Below, piece by piece: positions 52,285 through 60,440 of a stretch of 64,000 bases of DNA. Under the pieces are notes generated by a model, which was given only the letters and a program-made list of their open reading frames with translations, had not been told where the DNA came from and ran no database searches. How positions within the stretch are numbered: the stretch's first letter is position 1; each line of letters begins with the position of its first letter. Where the stretch lies: contig CAZKBZ010000001.1 of NCBI GenBank assembly GCA_964551175.1, forward strand, positions 1 through 64,000, written 5' to 3'. This DNA comes from Desulfobulbus_C sp964551175 (GTDB taxonomy: Bacteria > Desulfobacterota > Desulfobulbia > Desulfobulbales > Desulfobulbaceae). The position numbers and the translations under genes were made by a program.

Positions 52285-52320
52285 GAAACCCCGGCTGAAA
52301 TGTCCAGCCGGGGTTTCTTT
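52285..52320 (-). terminator. Hairpin terminator after ccsA
   Basis: GAAACCCCGGCTG and CAGCCGGGGTTTC form a 13-bp stem. It lies 27 bp after the ccsA stop, and also upstream of the cytochrome promoter, thus insulating the two units. Confidence 0.8.
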
Positions 52321-52346
52321 GTAACAAACTGTGAGCAGAAATCGTA

Positions 52347-53198
52347 TCAGCTGGATCCGTAACTGTGCAGACCGGAGAGCAGGAAGTTCACACCGAAATA
52401 GGTAAAGAAAACAGAAACAAAACCGATTATGGCAAGCCAGGCGATTCTGCTGCCGCTCCAGCCCCGGGTAAAGCGGGCATGCAGGGTCAGGGCATAGACA
52501 AACCAGGTGATGATGGACCAGGTTTCCTTGGGATCCCAGCTCCAGTAAGTGCCCCAGGCTTCATTGGCCCAGACCGCACCGGTAATGATACCGGCAGACA
52601 GCCACATGAAGCCGAATACTATCGTCTTGTGAGTCAGGTCATCAATTACCCTGAGCTCGGGCAGACTGCCGGTCAGCGTATTCTCAGCCAGCCCGCGATT
52701 AACAGCGGATTTTTTCAGCAGATACATCATGCCCAGTCCTCCGGCTACGGCAAAGGCGCCATAGCCGATAAAGCAGGTCATCACATGGGCTATGAGCCAG
52801 TTGGACTGCAGGGCAGGAATCAAGGGGCTGATCTGCTGGTTGATGCCCTTGGCAAAGGAGGCATAGGCCATGGCCGTAAAGGCAAAGGGCATGACAAAGG
52901 CACCGATGACCGGGGCCTTGAACTTGAACTCCATAAAGATATAAAACAGGGTCGTACACCAGGCAAAAAAGACCAGGGATTCGTACATGTTGGTGAGCGG
53001 TGCATGGCCGATCCCCATCTGGTAGGACTCATACCAGCGCAAACCGAGCGCCGCAGTCAGGGTCGCGGCACCGAAGATGGCAATCCACAGGCCGATGAGG
53101 CCGATTTTTTTATTCTTAAAGATCAGCAGGCCTATGTAAAATGCCGATGACAGCAGAAAAGCCAGGGTTGTAATACCAAAGAGTTGCGAACTATTCAT
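52347..53198 (-). CDS. ccsA: Cytochrome c biogenesis protein CcsA/ResC (system II)
   Basis: 283 residues with about eight membrane helices and the heme-handling WWD-type motif in AWGTYWSWDPKETWS. With ResB it moves heme to the periplasm and attaches it to CXXCH motifs; this is the system that would mature the many cytochromes in the window. It is encoded downstream of resB on the same strand, separated by an inverted-repeat element and a false gap. Confidence 0.94.
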   Translation of the reverse strand: MNSSQLFGITTLAFLLSSAFYIGLLIFKNKKIGLIGLWIAIFGAATLTAALGLRWYESYQMGIGHAPLTNMYESLVFFAWCTTLFYIFMEFKFKAPVIGAFVMPFAFTAMAYASFAKGINQQISPLIPALQSNWLIAHVMTCFIGYGAFAVAGGLGMMYLLKKSAVNRGLAENTLTGSLPELRVIDDLTHKTIVFGFMWLSAGIITGAVWANEAWGTYWSWDPKETWSIITWFVYALTLHARFTRGWSGSRIAWLAIIGFVSVFFTYFGVNFLLSGLHSYGSS

Positions 53199-53230
53199 AG
53201 GGGTTCCACTTAAGTATGTTTACTTCTTGA

Positions 53231-53371
53231 GGCTACCTTGAAAAATTGCCCTTTCGCCCGATCTCTGTGTCACAGAAAAATTAATAATGCTCACATATGA
53301 CTAATATGCTGCGCTTTTTAATTTTCTTGTTCCTTGATCTCGAACGAAAACTCTAATTTTTCAAGGCACCC
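53231..53371. repeat. Long inverted-repeat element (141 bp) between resB and ccsA
   Basis: Terminal arms GGCTACCTTGAAAAATT and AATTTTTCAAGGCACC are near-perfect complements. Inside, AAATTAATAATG and further AT-rich arms around CATATGACTAATATG continue the pairing, so almost the whole element could form one hairpin. A short relative with the same termini is at 60227-60263. It looks like a non-coding mobile repeat (MITE-like), but no target duplication was established. Confidence 0.7.
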
Positions 53372-53379
53372 TTAATTCA

Positions 53380-53589
53380 AAAAAAATGAGCACACTACGT
53401 TGGGCAGATCCTCTGTTAACCTTTCATGGATTCTNNNNNNNNNNNNNNNNNNNNNNNNNNNNNNNNNNNNNNNNNNNNNNNNNNNNNNNNNNNNNNNNNN
53501 NNNNNNNNNNNNNNNNNNNNNNNNNNNNNNNNNNAAAAAAATGAGCACACTACGTTGGGCAGATCCTCTGTTAACCTTTCATGGATTCT
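53380..53589. other. Scaffolding artefact: second 55-bp duplicate around 100 N
   Basis: 53380-53434 and 53535-53589 are identical over 55 bp, with 100 N between. The copied segment contains the 3' end of resB. As at 3313-3522, the two contig ends overlap by 55 bp, so the DNA is probably contiguous and no gene is missing here. Confidence 0.9.
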
Positions 53590-54953
53590 TTAAAACCATC
53601 AACAAGTGCGGTGAAAATTTTTTCAAAACCTACTTTATTCTTATTGGCGCTGCCAGCAAAAAGCACAACCGGTTTACCCTCCTGTTCATGGATAAAGGCC
53701 CATATTTTGCGGTGAGATGTGAAAAATGCCACGTACAGACCAAAGAGCATCAGGCCGCAGCCGGTATAGACAAACCAGACGCCGGGGTCCTTGGTGACCT
53801 GCAGGCCGGTGGCATAGAGTTGCTTGACCCGTAGACTGTATTCACCAGACGGCCGCTTGATAATGGCTTCCTGATCGTTGTTCATCCAGAAAACTGAGGG
53901 CTCTCCCTGGTTGTCGGAAAACCAGATCTTTACCCGCTGTACTGCCTCACCACGGGTTTCCTGGTTAATAATGCCAAAGGAGACATTCTCATCCGCTACC
54001 TCTATCTGCTTGCCCGCCGAAATGATTGAGCTGTGGCCGTGATCAGATTGTTTACTGGCCAGGGTTATCAGAAAATCAGAATAAGGCTGGTAGGATGACT
54101 GATAAAAGGTGATACCCTTGTAGGTGAGCGGTTTGTTGACTTCAAGATTATGAACGGTTTCCCCGTCTTTTAACACCACCGGCTTGCCATCTTCCAGCAC
54201 GGTAACCTTGGAGAGATAGGTTTTGGGCATGCCGTTGTCGTAATACTCAATGGTAAAGTAATTGCAGCGGACTGTGAATCCAAGATCGATCTTGTTCCCG
54301 GTCTGAAAGGCGAAGATGAAATCCGTCTCCTGGCTTTCCGGAACCATAATACTGCCTTTAAAGGCAAAGTCCGGCTTATGCAGGACCTTCTGGGCAAAGG
54401 TTGAGGAACCGATCACCGCCCCCAGCAGGACGATAAGAATGGAAACATGCACGATGTAGACACCGAAGCGGGTCCAGCCCCCTTTCTGGGAAAAGAGCAG
54501 CAGGCCGTTTTCCCTGTCACGCCGATCAGTTTTCCAGCCCCGATCAGCCAGGTAATCGGCTGCCTTTTGTTGAGCTGCTTCCGTGGAGCCTTCAAACGGG
54601 ACCAGTGCATGGAATCGCATCTTGCGTAATCGGTCCGGGTCCGTTGCCAGGTTATCCTTGCGGACTATCCGGATAACATTGGGAATACGTTCAAGGCTGC
54701 AGATGATCAGATTGAGGCTGAAAATTCCCAAAAGAGCCAGGAACCACCAGGAGTTATACATATCGTCCAGGGAGAGCGTCTGGATCAGGTTGGCCATGCT
54801 CTCCCCATATTCACTGACGTATTGACCGGCCGGCTGATTCTGCTGGATGACCGTGCCGATTATGGAGGTGGAAGCCAGAATAATCAGAAGGAACAGGGCA
54901 AGCTTGACAGATGCAAAAAATGCCCATACAGGATTTTTGGATTTGGTAGCCAT
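53571..54953 (-). CDS. resB: Cytochrome c biogenesis protein ResB (system II)
   Basis: 460 residues. N-terminal VWAFFASVKLALFLLIILASTSIIGTVIQQNQPAGQY is the ResB signature; three further membrane segments and a large periplasmic domain follow (YKGITFYQSSYQPYSDF, PGVWFVYTGCGLMLFGLYVAFF). It works with CcsA as the heme-delivery/synthetase complex. The last residues (ALVDGFKESMKG) lie in the 55-bp duplicated end and are complete. Confidence 0.93.
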   Translation of the reverse strand: MATKSKNPVWAFFASVKLALFLLIILASTSIIGTVIQQNQPAGQYVSEYGESMANLIQTLSLDDMYNSWWFLALLGIFSLNLIICSLERIPNVIRIVRKDNLATDPDRLRKMRFHALVPFEGSTEAAQQKAADYLADRGWKTDRRDRENGLLLFSQKGGWTRFGVYIVHVSILIVLLGAVIGSSTFAQKVLHKPDFAFKGSIMVPESQETDFIFAFQTGNKIDLGFTVRCNYFTIEYYDNGMPKTYLSKVTVLEDGKPVVLKDGETVHNLEVNKPLTYKGITFYQSSYQPYSDFLITLASKQSDHGHSSIISAGKQIEVADENVSFGIINQETRGEAVQRVKIWFSDNQGEPSVFWMNNDQEAIIKRPSGEYSLRVKQLYATGLQVTKDPGVWFVYTGCGLMLFGLYVAFFTSHRKIWAFIHEQEGKPVVLFAGSANKNKVGFEKIFTALVDGFKESMKG

Positions 54954-55236
54954 GAAAGAAGAAATTTAAATTGTAAAAGAAGAGAAAACAACAAAAATTA
55001 ATGTAATCAGGCTTGCTACCACGTGGAAGCAGTACTGTCAATAATTTATCCCGCCTGTTATATTACATTGTGGCATATTCCTGCCACGTTTTTTTCCAGG
55101 GTCATCCCGTCCTTTCGCGATGGATATCCCGTCTATCCGGTATTTTATTTCTGTACATTTTGTGGCAGACTGGCCAGACTCAATACAAGTCTTTTGTTTT
55201 TTGTTTTGGTCAGATACATACGTCAGGAGAGATCGC
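54954..55236. other. Divergent promoter region resB / Rieske
   Basis: 283 bp without a gene. A GTGGCA-tattcc-TGCCAC palindrome lies at 55070-55087 and could be an operator for either side. A leftward TTGACA (about 55035-55040 on the minus strand) has only a poor -10. No sigma-54 promoter was found. Confidence 0.45.
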
Positions 55237-55797
55237 ATGAGCGAAGAAAAGGGAATTGATACCGGTTGCCCCGCATCCTGTTGTCAATGCGACAATATCT
55301 CGGAGTCCCGCCGTACTCTGCTCCGCCGTCTTGGCTGGGGTGCCTTTTTCACAACAATTGGAGTCTCCGTTGCCGGGGGCCTCAGATTTCTGTTTCCCAG
55401 GGTTCTTTTTGAACCTCCCACCACGTTTAAAATCGGTACGCTTGATGACTATCCTCCCGGTGAGAGCGATGAGTATGGTGTTGTCAGCGTCAGCGAAAAA
55501 TTCATGGAGAGTCAGCGGGTCTGGATTGTCCGGGAAACGGATAAACTCTATGCGATCTTTGGCAAGTGCACTCACCTTGGCTGTACTCCGAAATGGTTTC
55601 CTGAAGATCGTCAGTTCAAATGTCCCTGTCACGGTTCGAAGTATTATTCCAATGGAGTCAACTTTGCAGGACCGGCACCGCGTCCCATGGATCGCTATGG
55701 TATCACTGTTCTGGAGGACGGCAGGATTAAGGTCGACAAGGGGGTTCTGTACACGGTGAAGGATTTTGATGATCCCGAAAGTTTTTTGAAGGCATAG
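55237..55797 (+). CDS. Rieske iron-sulfur protein of a cytochrome b complex
   Basis: 186 residues from ATG 55237 with AGGAGA upstream. An N-terminal twin-arginine-like anchor (SRRTLLRRLGWGAFFTTIGVSVAGG), then the 2Fe-2S ligands CTHLGC and CPCHGSKY. It takes electrons from quinol at the cytochrome b Qo site. First gene of the complex operon. A Cys-rich stretch (GCPASCCQCDN) precedes the anchor, an unusual feature for Rieske proteins. Confidence 0.94.
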   Translation: MSEEKGIDTGCPASCCQCDNISESRRTLLRRLGWGAFFTTIGVSVAGGLRFLFPRVLFEPPTTFKIGTLDDYPPGESDEYGVVSVSEKFMESQRVWIVRETDKLYAIFGKCTHLGCTPKWFPEDRQFKCPCHGSKYYSNGVNFAGPAPRPMDRYGITVLEDGRIKVDKGVLYTVKDFDDPESFLKA

Positions 55798-55944
55798 GTT
55801 TCTCCGTTATTGCGATGTCTTCAGAAGAATAGGGTTTTTTGAACATAAGGCCCCTGACTGCAACAGTCATGGATAACGGCCGGCAACGATGATTGAACAG
55901 GTCTGTTTTGCTCGAACAGGTGATATAAGCCCAAGGAGGCCTTA

Positions 55945-56715
55945 ATGAGCGAAAAGAAGCAGAAAAAAAGCTTTAAAGAAAAAATGATGTCCGGACAGAT
56001 CTGGAAATCCATCTGGCGGCATGATTTTGAGGATACCGGCGTCAACCGGGGGAAAGTACTGCGCAGCAATGTTTTTCTGCATCTCCATCCGATCAGGATC
56101 CCCAAGCACGCAATGAAGATCCGTTTTACCTGGTGCATGGGCGGTATTACCTTTTTTGCCTTTTTAGTCGAATGCATCACCGGTATCCTGCTCATGTTTT
56201 ACTATCATCCCACCGTTGATATGGCCTATCTTGACATGAAGTATCTGCAGTTTGATGTCCCTTTCGGCCAGATTCTGCGCAATATGCATCGCTGGGGGGC
56301 TCATCTTATGGTTCTTGCCGTCATGCTCCACATGCTGCGGGTGTTCCTCACCGGATCCTATAAACCTCCCCGGGAATTCAACTGGGTGATTGGTGTGCTC
56401 CTGCTTACTCTCACCCTGTTGATGTCGTTTACAGGGTATCTGCTGCCCTGGGATCAGCTGGCCTTCTGGGCGATTACCGTAGGAACCAATATGGGAGCGG
56501 CAACACCGTTTCTTGGTGCTGAAGGTCCCTTTACCATTGCTGACAAGTTCAATGACGTCCGGTTTGTTCTGCTGGGCGGGACCACTGTCGGTGCCAATGC
56601 ACTGCTTCGCTTTTATGTACTCCATGTGATAGCCGTGCCTGTAGTTGTCTGTGTTTTCATGGCCATACATTTTTGGCGCATCAGAAAGGATGGCGGTATT
56701 TCAAGACCATTATAG
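55945..56715 (+). CDS. Cytochrome b6-like subunit (diheme cytochrome b, N-terminal part)
   Basis: 256 residues, four membrane helices. Heme b ligands are visible in NMHRWGAHLMVLAVMLHMLRVFL and in FYVLHVIAVPVVVCVFMAIHFW, with FTGYLLPWDQLAFWA between. It is a split cytochrome b as in b6f-type complexes. AAGGAGG precedes the ATG. Works with the Rieske protein and subunit IV on either side. Confidence 0.94.
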   Translation: MSEKKQKKSFKEKMMSGQIWKSIWRHDFEDTGVNRGKVLRSNVFLHLHPIRIPKHAMKIRFTWCMGGITFFAFLVECITGILLMFYYHPTVDMAYLDMKYLQFDVPFGQILRNMHRWGAHLMVLAVMLHMLRVFLTGSYKPPREFNWVIGVLLLTLTLLMSFTGYLLPWDQLAFWAITVGTNMGAATPFLGAEGPFTIADKFNDVRFVLLGGTTVGANALLRFYVLHVIAVPVVVCVFMAIHFWRIRKDGGISRPL

Positions 56716-56812
56716 GTGTCTGGTGTCAGGTCTCAGGTGACGGCAATACAATCAACACCTGAGATAATCACACCTGAAATCCGAAACCTGAAACCTGAAA
56801 CCTGGTAAAACA
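56716..56812. repeat. Micro-repeat spacer in the bc operon
   Basis: The 97-bp spacer is made of degenerate short units related to ACCTGAAA; three run in tandem at about 56783-56801. No ribosome-binding-site-like purine run precedes the following ATG at the usual distance. One of a class of simple-sequence spacers in this window. Confidence 0.55.
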
Positions 56813-57550
56813 ATGGCGGAAAAAACAACAGAAAAACAGACTGTAAAAAAGACAGGAGCCAAAAAGGAGAAAAATCCGTACGTCTGGCCTGATCTGCCCT
56901 TCATGGAGCTGATGTGCATGATCGTGATCACGCTGGTCCTCATTCTCTGGTCTCTAGGGGTTGATGCTCCTCTTGGTGAAATAGCGACACCCTCCCGTAC
57001 CGAGAATCCGGCCAAGGCGCCCTGGTACTTCATTGGACTACAGGAAATCCTGGTTTATTTTGATCCATGGTATGCAGGTGTCGTTCTGCCCACCATTATC
57101 ATAATAGGGCTGATGGCCATTCCCTATCTTGATAACAACCCAAAGGGAGTGGGGGAATATAACTTTTCAGCACGCAAATTCGCCTGGTTCAATTTCCTTT
57201 TCGGTTACGCACTGTGGATGGGGGCCATTATAGTCGGTCAATTCATGCGCGGTCCATCATGGTTTTTTTTCTGGCCCTGGGAGCCCTGGGATCCCAATAT
57301 TCATCATGCTGAAGTTTTACTGAAAAACATACCTTTCTCCACCGGGCTGATCTCCATTGCTGTTTACTTTGCCCTCTTCTATCTCCTGCCTGTCATCTTT
57401 CGTGCCAAGATCTATAAACAGCTTGATTTTACCAGGTATTTTGTCCTGATGACCCTGATGGCCCTGATGTATGCGGTTCCGATCAAGATGGTTCTGCGCC
57501 AGGTGTTTCACATCAGGTATGTGCTGGTAACCCCCTGGTTTAATATATAA
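56813..57550 (+). CDS. Cytochrome b subunit IV-like protein
   Basis: 245 residues. A Lys-rich N-terminal tail (about 1-25) is followed by three to four membrane helices. NPAKAPWYFIGLQEILVYFDPW carries the PEWY-like Qo loop in altered form (APWY). It completes the split cytochrome b. Starts 98 nt after the b6 gene. Confidence 0.9.
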   Translation: MAEKTTEKQTVKKTGAKKEKNPYVWPDLPFMELMCMIVITLVLILWSLGVDAPLGEIATPSRTENPAKAPWYFIGLQEILVYFDPWYAGVVLPTIIIIGLMAIPYLDNNPKGVGEYNFSARKFAWFNFLFGYALWMGAIIVGQFMRGPSWFFFWPWEPWDPNIHHAEVLLKNIPFSTGLISIAVYFALFYLLPVIFRAKIYKQLDFTRYFVLMTLMALMYAVPIKMVLRQVFHIRYVLVTPWFNI

Positions 57551-57561
57551 GGAGACTTTTC

Positions 57562-59724
57562 ATGGCATTGATGAGTTTATCGACAAAATACGTCAAGCTG
57601 CTGGCAGGTATCAGTGTAGCTTTGTTTGTGATGGTCGGTATAGTGTTTCTTGTAGAAGGAGAACTTTCGCGTCCCTGGAAAAAAAATCAACGCCGGTTCA
57701 ACAAGATTGACAGGAAACTGACTCTGGAAGAAATCAGTCAGGTAGAGCAGCAGTCGGACAGTGAAGAAAAGAAGAAAAAACTGGCCATGCTGGAAAAACG
57801 ACTTGACGGGATCAAGTCGCGGGGTACCGGTATCAAACAGCTTTGGCTGACTGATTTTAATATCACCGATCGCTGCATGACCTGCCATGCAGGTGTGGAA
57901 TATCCACGTTTTGCAGACGTTGCCCAGCCCTTGACCACCCATCCGGGTGAACACATTGCACCGGAAAGGCACAGTGTGGAGAAATTCGGTTGTGTTATCT
58001 GCCATGCCGGGCAGGGGGTTGCCCTGGAGGCGCACGAGGCGCACGGAGAATCCCATAACTGGGTTGAACCGTTTCTGCCCGGGACCCGGGCAGAATCATC
58101 CTGTGTGGGATGCCACCCGATGACCACTGCGGTAGCTGAGCAGGCTGTACTTGTCGACGCACCGGTTTTTTCCAGAGGGAGGTCTCTCTACCTTGAGAAT
58201 AACTGTCTTGGCTGCCATATTCTTAAAAATAATGAGCGGTCGGAATCCATCGGACCTGTCCTGACAAAGCTTGCAACCAAAACCAATCCCGGCTGGACCA
58301 TGAGCTGGGTCAAGAAACCGAAGGGCTATCTGGCCCGTACGGTAATGCCTGATTTTGAGTTGCCCGATGATGAAATCATGGCTATGAGCTCCTATCTGTT
58401 TTCTTTGAGCAAGCCTGAATCTGCAGATGGTGCTGTCCGTTCAGAGATGCAGAAGGCTGATCTTGCGGAAGCAGGTGCCGGCAAACTTGATGACCTTGGC
58501 TGCCTTGGCTGCCACACAGTGGACGGCAAGGATGAAGGGTTTGGTCCGGATCTGTCCAGAGCAGGGGAAAAAATGAATCCTGAATGGATTTATGCATGGA
58601 TAAAAGATCCCAAAAAATACTGGCCCGAAACCGTAATGCCCAACCTGCGGGTACCGGATGAGGATGCACGTCTGCTGGCAGCCTACCTGGCAAGTCTTAA
58701 AAAAGAGGATGCTGCTTCATCCACAATGGATGTAACTGCTGAGCTTGTAGAAAAAGGGAAAATCCTCATCCGTGACAAGGGTTGCACAGGATGCCATAAG
58801 ATCGGTGATTTTGCCCTGGGCTACAATGCACCGGAACATAACGGAATAGGTGTGAAACGAGTGGATGAGCTTGTTTTTGCCGACACAGACATCCCGCATA
58901 CCCTCTCCGACTGGCTGGCACTGAAGATCAAGAATCCCAGGGCATTCAACACCAGTGAAATGCCCACTTTGATGCCGAAATTCGGTTTTAATGACGAGGA
59001 CACAGAGGCTCTGCTGACCTTTCTTCTCTCCATTCGAGAGTTCAATATCCCTGATAACTATGTCAAGGTACTGCTTGATCCGGCGTCTCCGGATGTGCAC
59101 GGCGAACTCATTGTTGAACGCAATAATTGCCGTGGCTGTCACAAAATTGGTGAGGCTGGCGGTACAATCGGTCCGAACCTGAGTTTTGAGGGAGAACGTG
59201 TTAATCCGGAATGGCTGGTTCATTTTCTGCAGAAGCCGGATAAAATTCGTCCAACCGGCATAGAACCCACCAGAATGCCCACTTTCAGCTTTGATGCGGA
59301 TCAGGCTGAATCGCTGGCCGCTTTTTTCGCCGATGCTGATAAAGCTGCATATCCTCATTATCTGCCGGAGAAAAAAGAGATTGCCGAGGCCGATACCGAA
59401 GAGGCATGGAAGTTATTCTGGCAGACCTTTTCCTGCCAGTCCTGTCATGCCTGGAATGGTGAGGGAGGAATCATCGGGCCTGACCAGAGTGATCTCGGCA
59501 ACCGTCTGCGTGCAGAGTGGGTTGCCAACTGGCTGAAAAATCCACAGGCCTTTATTCCTGACATTCAGATGCCGAATTTTGAGCTGTATCCGGATGAGGT
59601 AGAAAAATTGAGAGACCTGCTGATGGGTTTTGCAGAAATCTCCCCGGGGGTATGGCATCAGATCAAAAAACGGTGGGAAGATGAACAACTGCTCAAGCAG
59701 GCCCAGCAGATGGGAGGGGACTGA
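57562..59724 (+). CDS. Octaheme cytochrome c fused to the bc-complex operon
   Basis: 720 residues. One N-terminal membrane helix (LLAGISVALFVMVGIVFLVEGE), then eight CXXCH motifs: CMTCH, CVICH, CVGCH, CLGCH, CLGCH, CTGCH, CRGCH, CQSCH. The last five lie in repeated class I-like cytochrome modules with a recurring pattern (GPxL, NPxW, W+xPK, MPxF). It would replace cytochrome c1/f as the electron acceptor of the Rieske protein. It starts 11 nt after subunit IV with GGAG. Confidence 0.9.
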   Translation: MALMSLSTKYVKLLAGISVALFVMVGIVFLVEGELSRPWKKNQRRFNKIDRKLTLEEISQVEQQSDSEEKKKKLAMLEKRLDGIKSRGTGIKQLWLTDFNITDRCMTCHAGVEYPRFADVAQPLTTHPGEHIAPERHSVEKFGCVICHAGQGVALEAHEAHGESHNWVEPFLPGTRAESSCVGCHPMTTAVAEQAVLVDAPVFSRGRSLYLENNCLGCHILKNNERSESIGPVLTKLATKTNPGWTMSWVKKPKGYLARTVMPDFELPDDEIMAMSSYLFSLSKPESADGAVRSEMQKADLAEAGAGKLDDLGCLGCHTVDGKDEGFGPDLSRAGEKMNPEWIYAWIKDPKKYWPETVMPNLRVPDEDARLLAAYLASLKKEDAASSTMDVTAELVEKGKILIRDKGCTGCHKIGDFALGYNAPEHNGIGVKRVDELVFADTDIPHTLSDWLALKIKNPRAFNTSEMPTLMPKFGFNDEDTEALLTFLLSIREFNIPDNYVKVLLDPASPDVHGELIVERNNCRGCHKIGEAGGTIGPNLSFEGERVNPEWLVHFLQKPDKIRPTGIEPTRMPTFSFDADQAESLAAFFADADKAAYPHYLPEKKEIAEADTEEAWKLFWQTFSCQSCHAWNGEGGIIGPDQSDLGNRLRAEWVANWLKNPQAFIPDIQMPNFELYPDEVEKLRDLLMGFAEISPGVWHQIKKRWEDEQLLKQAQQMGGD

Positions 59725-59725
59725 T

Positions 59726-60217
59726 ATGGCTGAAAAGCTTTCAGATAAGTGTTTACGGGTGCGTTACTGCCTGGCAGCCGTTTTGGCAGTCAGTCTGCTC
59801 CTGATCTTCATTACGGCTCAGCCCAGGGCAGCTGATCAGGGTCCGGCCGAGGGAGAGCTGGTTGAGGTTCAGCAGCAACCAGTACCTGATCTCGATAAGG
59901 ACAGGGAACCGGATCTTGCGTGGGGAAATGAGCTATACGGGCATTACTGCACGCCCTGCCATGGCATCAGGGGGGACGGGAATGGTTTTAATGCCCACAG
60001 GCTCATAGTCAAACCTGCCAACCATACAGATGCAAAGTTCATGTCTGAACGAAATGACCAGAAACTTTTTGACACTATCAATTTAGGTGGTGTCGAAGTG
60101 GCAAAGTCTACCTTGATGCCCCCCTGGGGGGCAGCCTTGAACAATGACAATAAGATCAAAGCACTTGTCATGAAACTGCGTGATCTTTGTCAGTGTAAGG
60201 CAACTAAAAATTGGTAA
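59726..60217 (+). CDS. Monoheme cytochrome c
   Basis: 163 residues from ATG 59726, 1 nt after the previous stop. An N-terminal helix (YCLAAVLAVSLLLIFITAQPRAA) is signal or anchor. One heme site, CTPCHGIRGDGNG, with LMPPWG supplying the distal Met. Typical class I cytochrome c, probably an electron carrier of the bc-type complex. Confidence 0.88.
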   Translation: MAEKLSDKCLRVRYCLAAVLAVSLLLIFITAQPRAADQGPAEGELVEVQQQPVPDLDKDREPDLAWGNELYGHYCTPCHGIRGDGNGFNAHRLIVKPANHTDAKFMSERNDQKLFDTINLGGVEVAKSTLMPPWGAALNNDNKIKALVMKLRDLCQCKATKNW

Positions 60218-60226
60218 TTTTTTTAT

Positions 60227-60263
60227 GGCCACCTTGCACATTCTCGAATTTTTCAAGGTGGCC
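60227..60263. terminator. Bidirectional hairpin related to the 53231 repeat
   Basis: GGCCACCTTG and CAAGGTGGCC, a perfect 10-bp stem with a 17-nt loop containing CGAATTTTT, flanked by T/A runs. It shares the termini of the repeat at 53231-53371 and may be a deleted copy reused as terminator of the bc operon. Confidence 0.7.
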
Positions 60264-60440
60264 TTATGTCTTTTTTACTGTTGGAAGCATGAAAAGCCCG
60301 GTGTGTAAAGGGCAGGGACTATTCTATTTAAAGGAGGGAGAACAGGCTGCGAGGCAAGCAGTGCAGGTACATGGGGCATGATGAAAACAACATGCTTAAG
60401 GGTAAACACTACCAAAGGTCCTAAAAAGGGAGGGACTTGC

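Noticed and set aside
53400..53834. Plus-strand frame through the second false gap
   Set aside because: Made of the duplicated 55 bp, N codons and antisense of resB.
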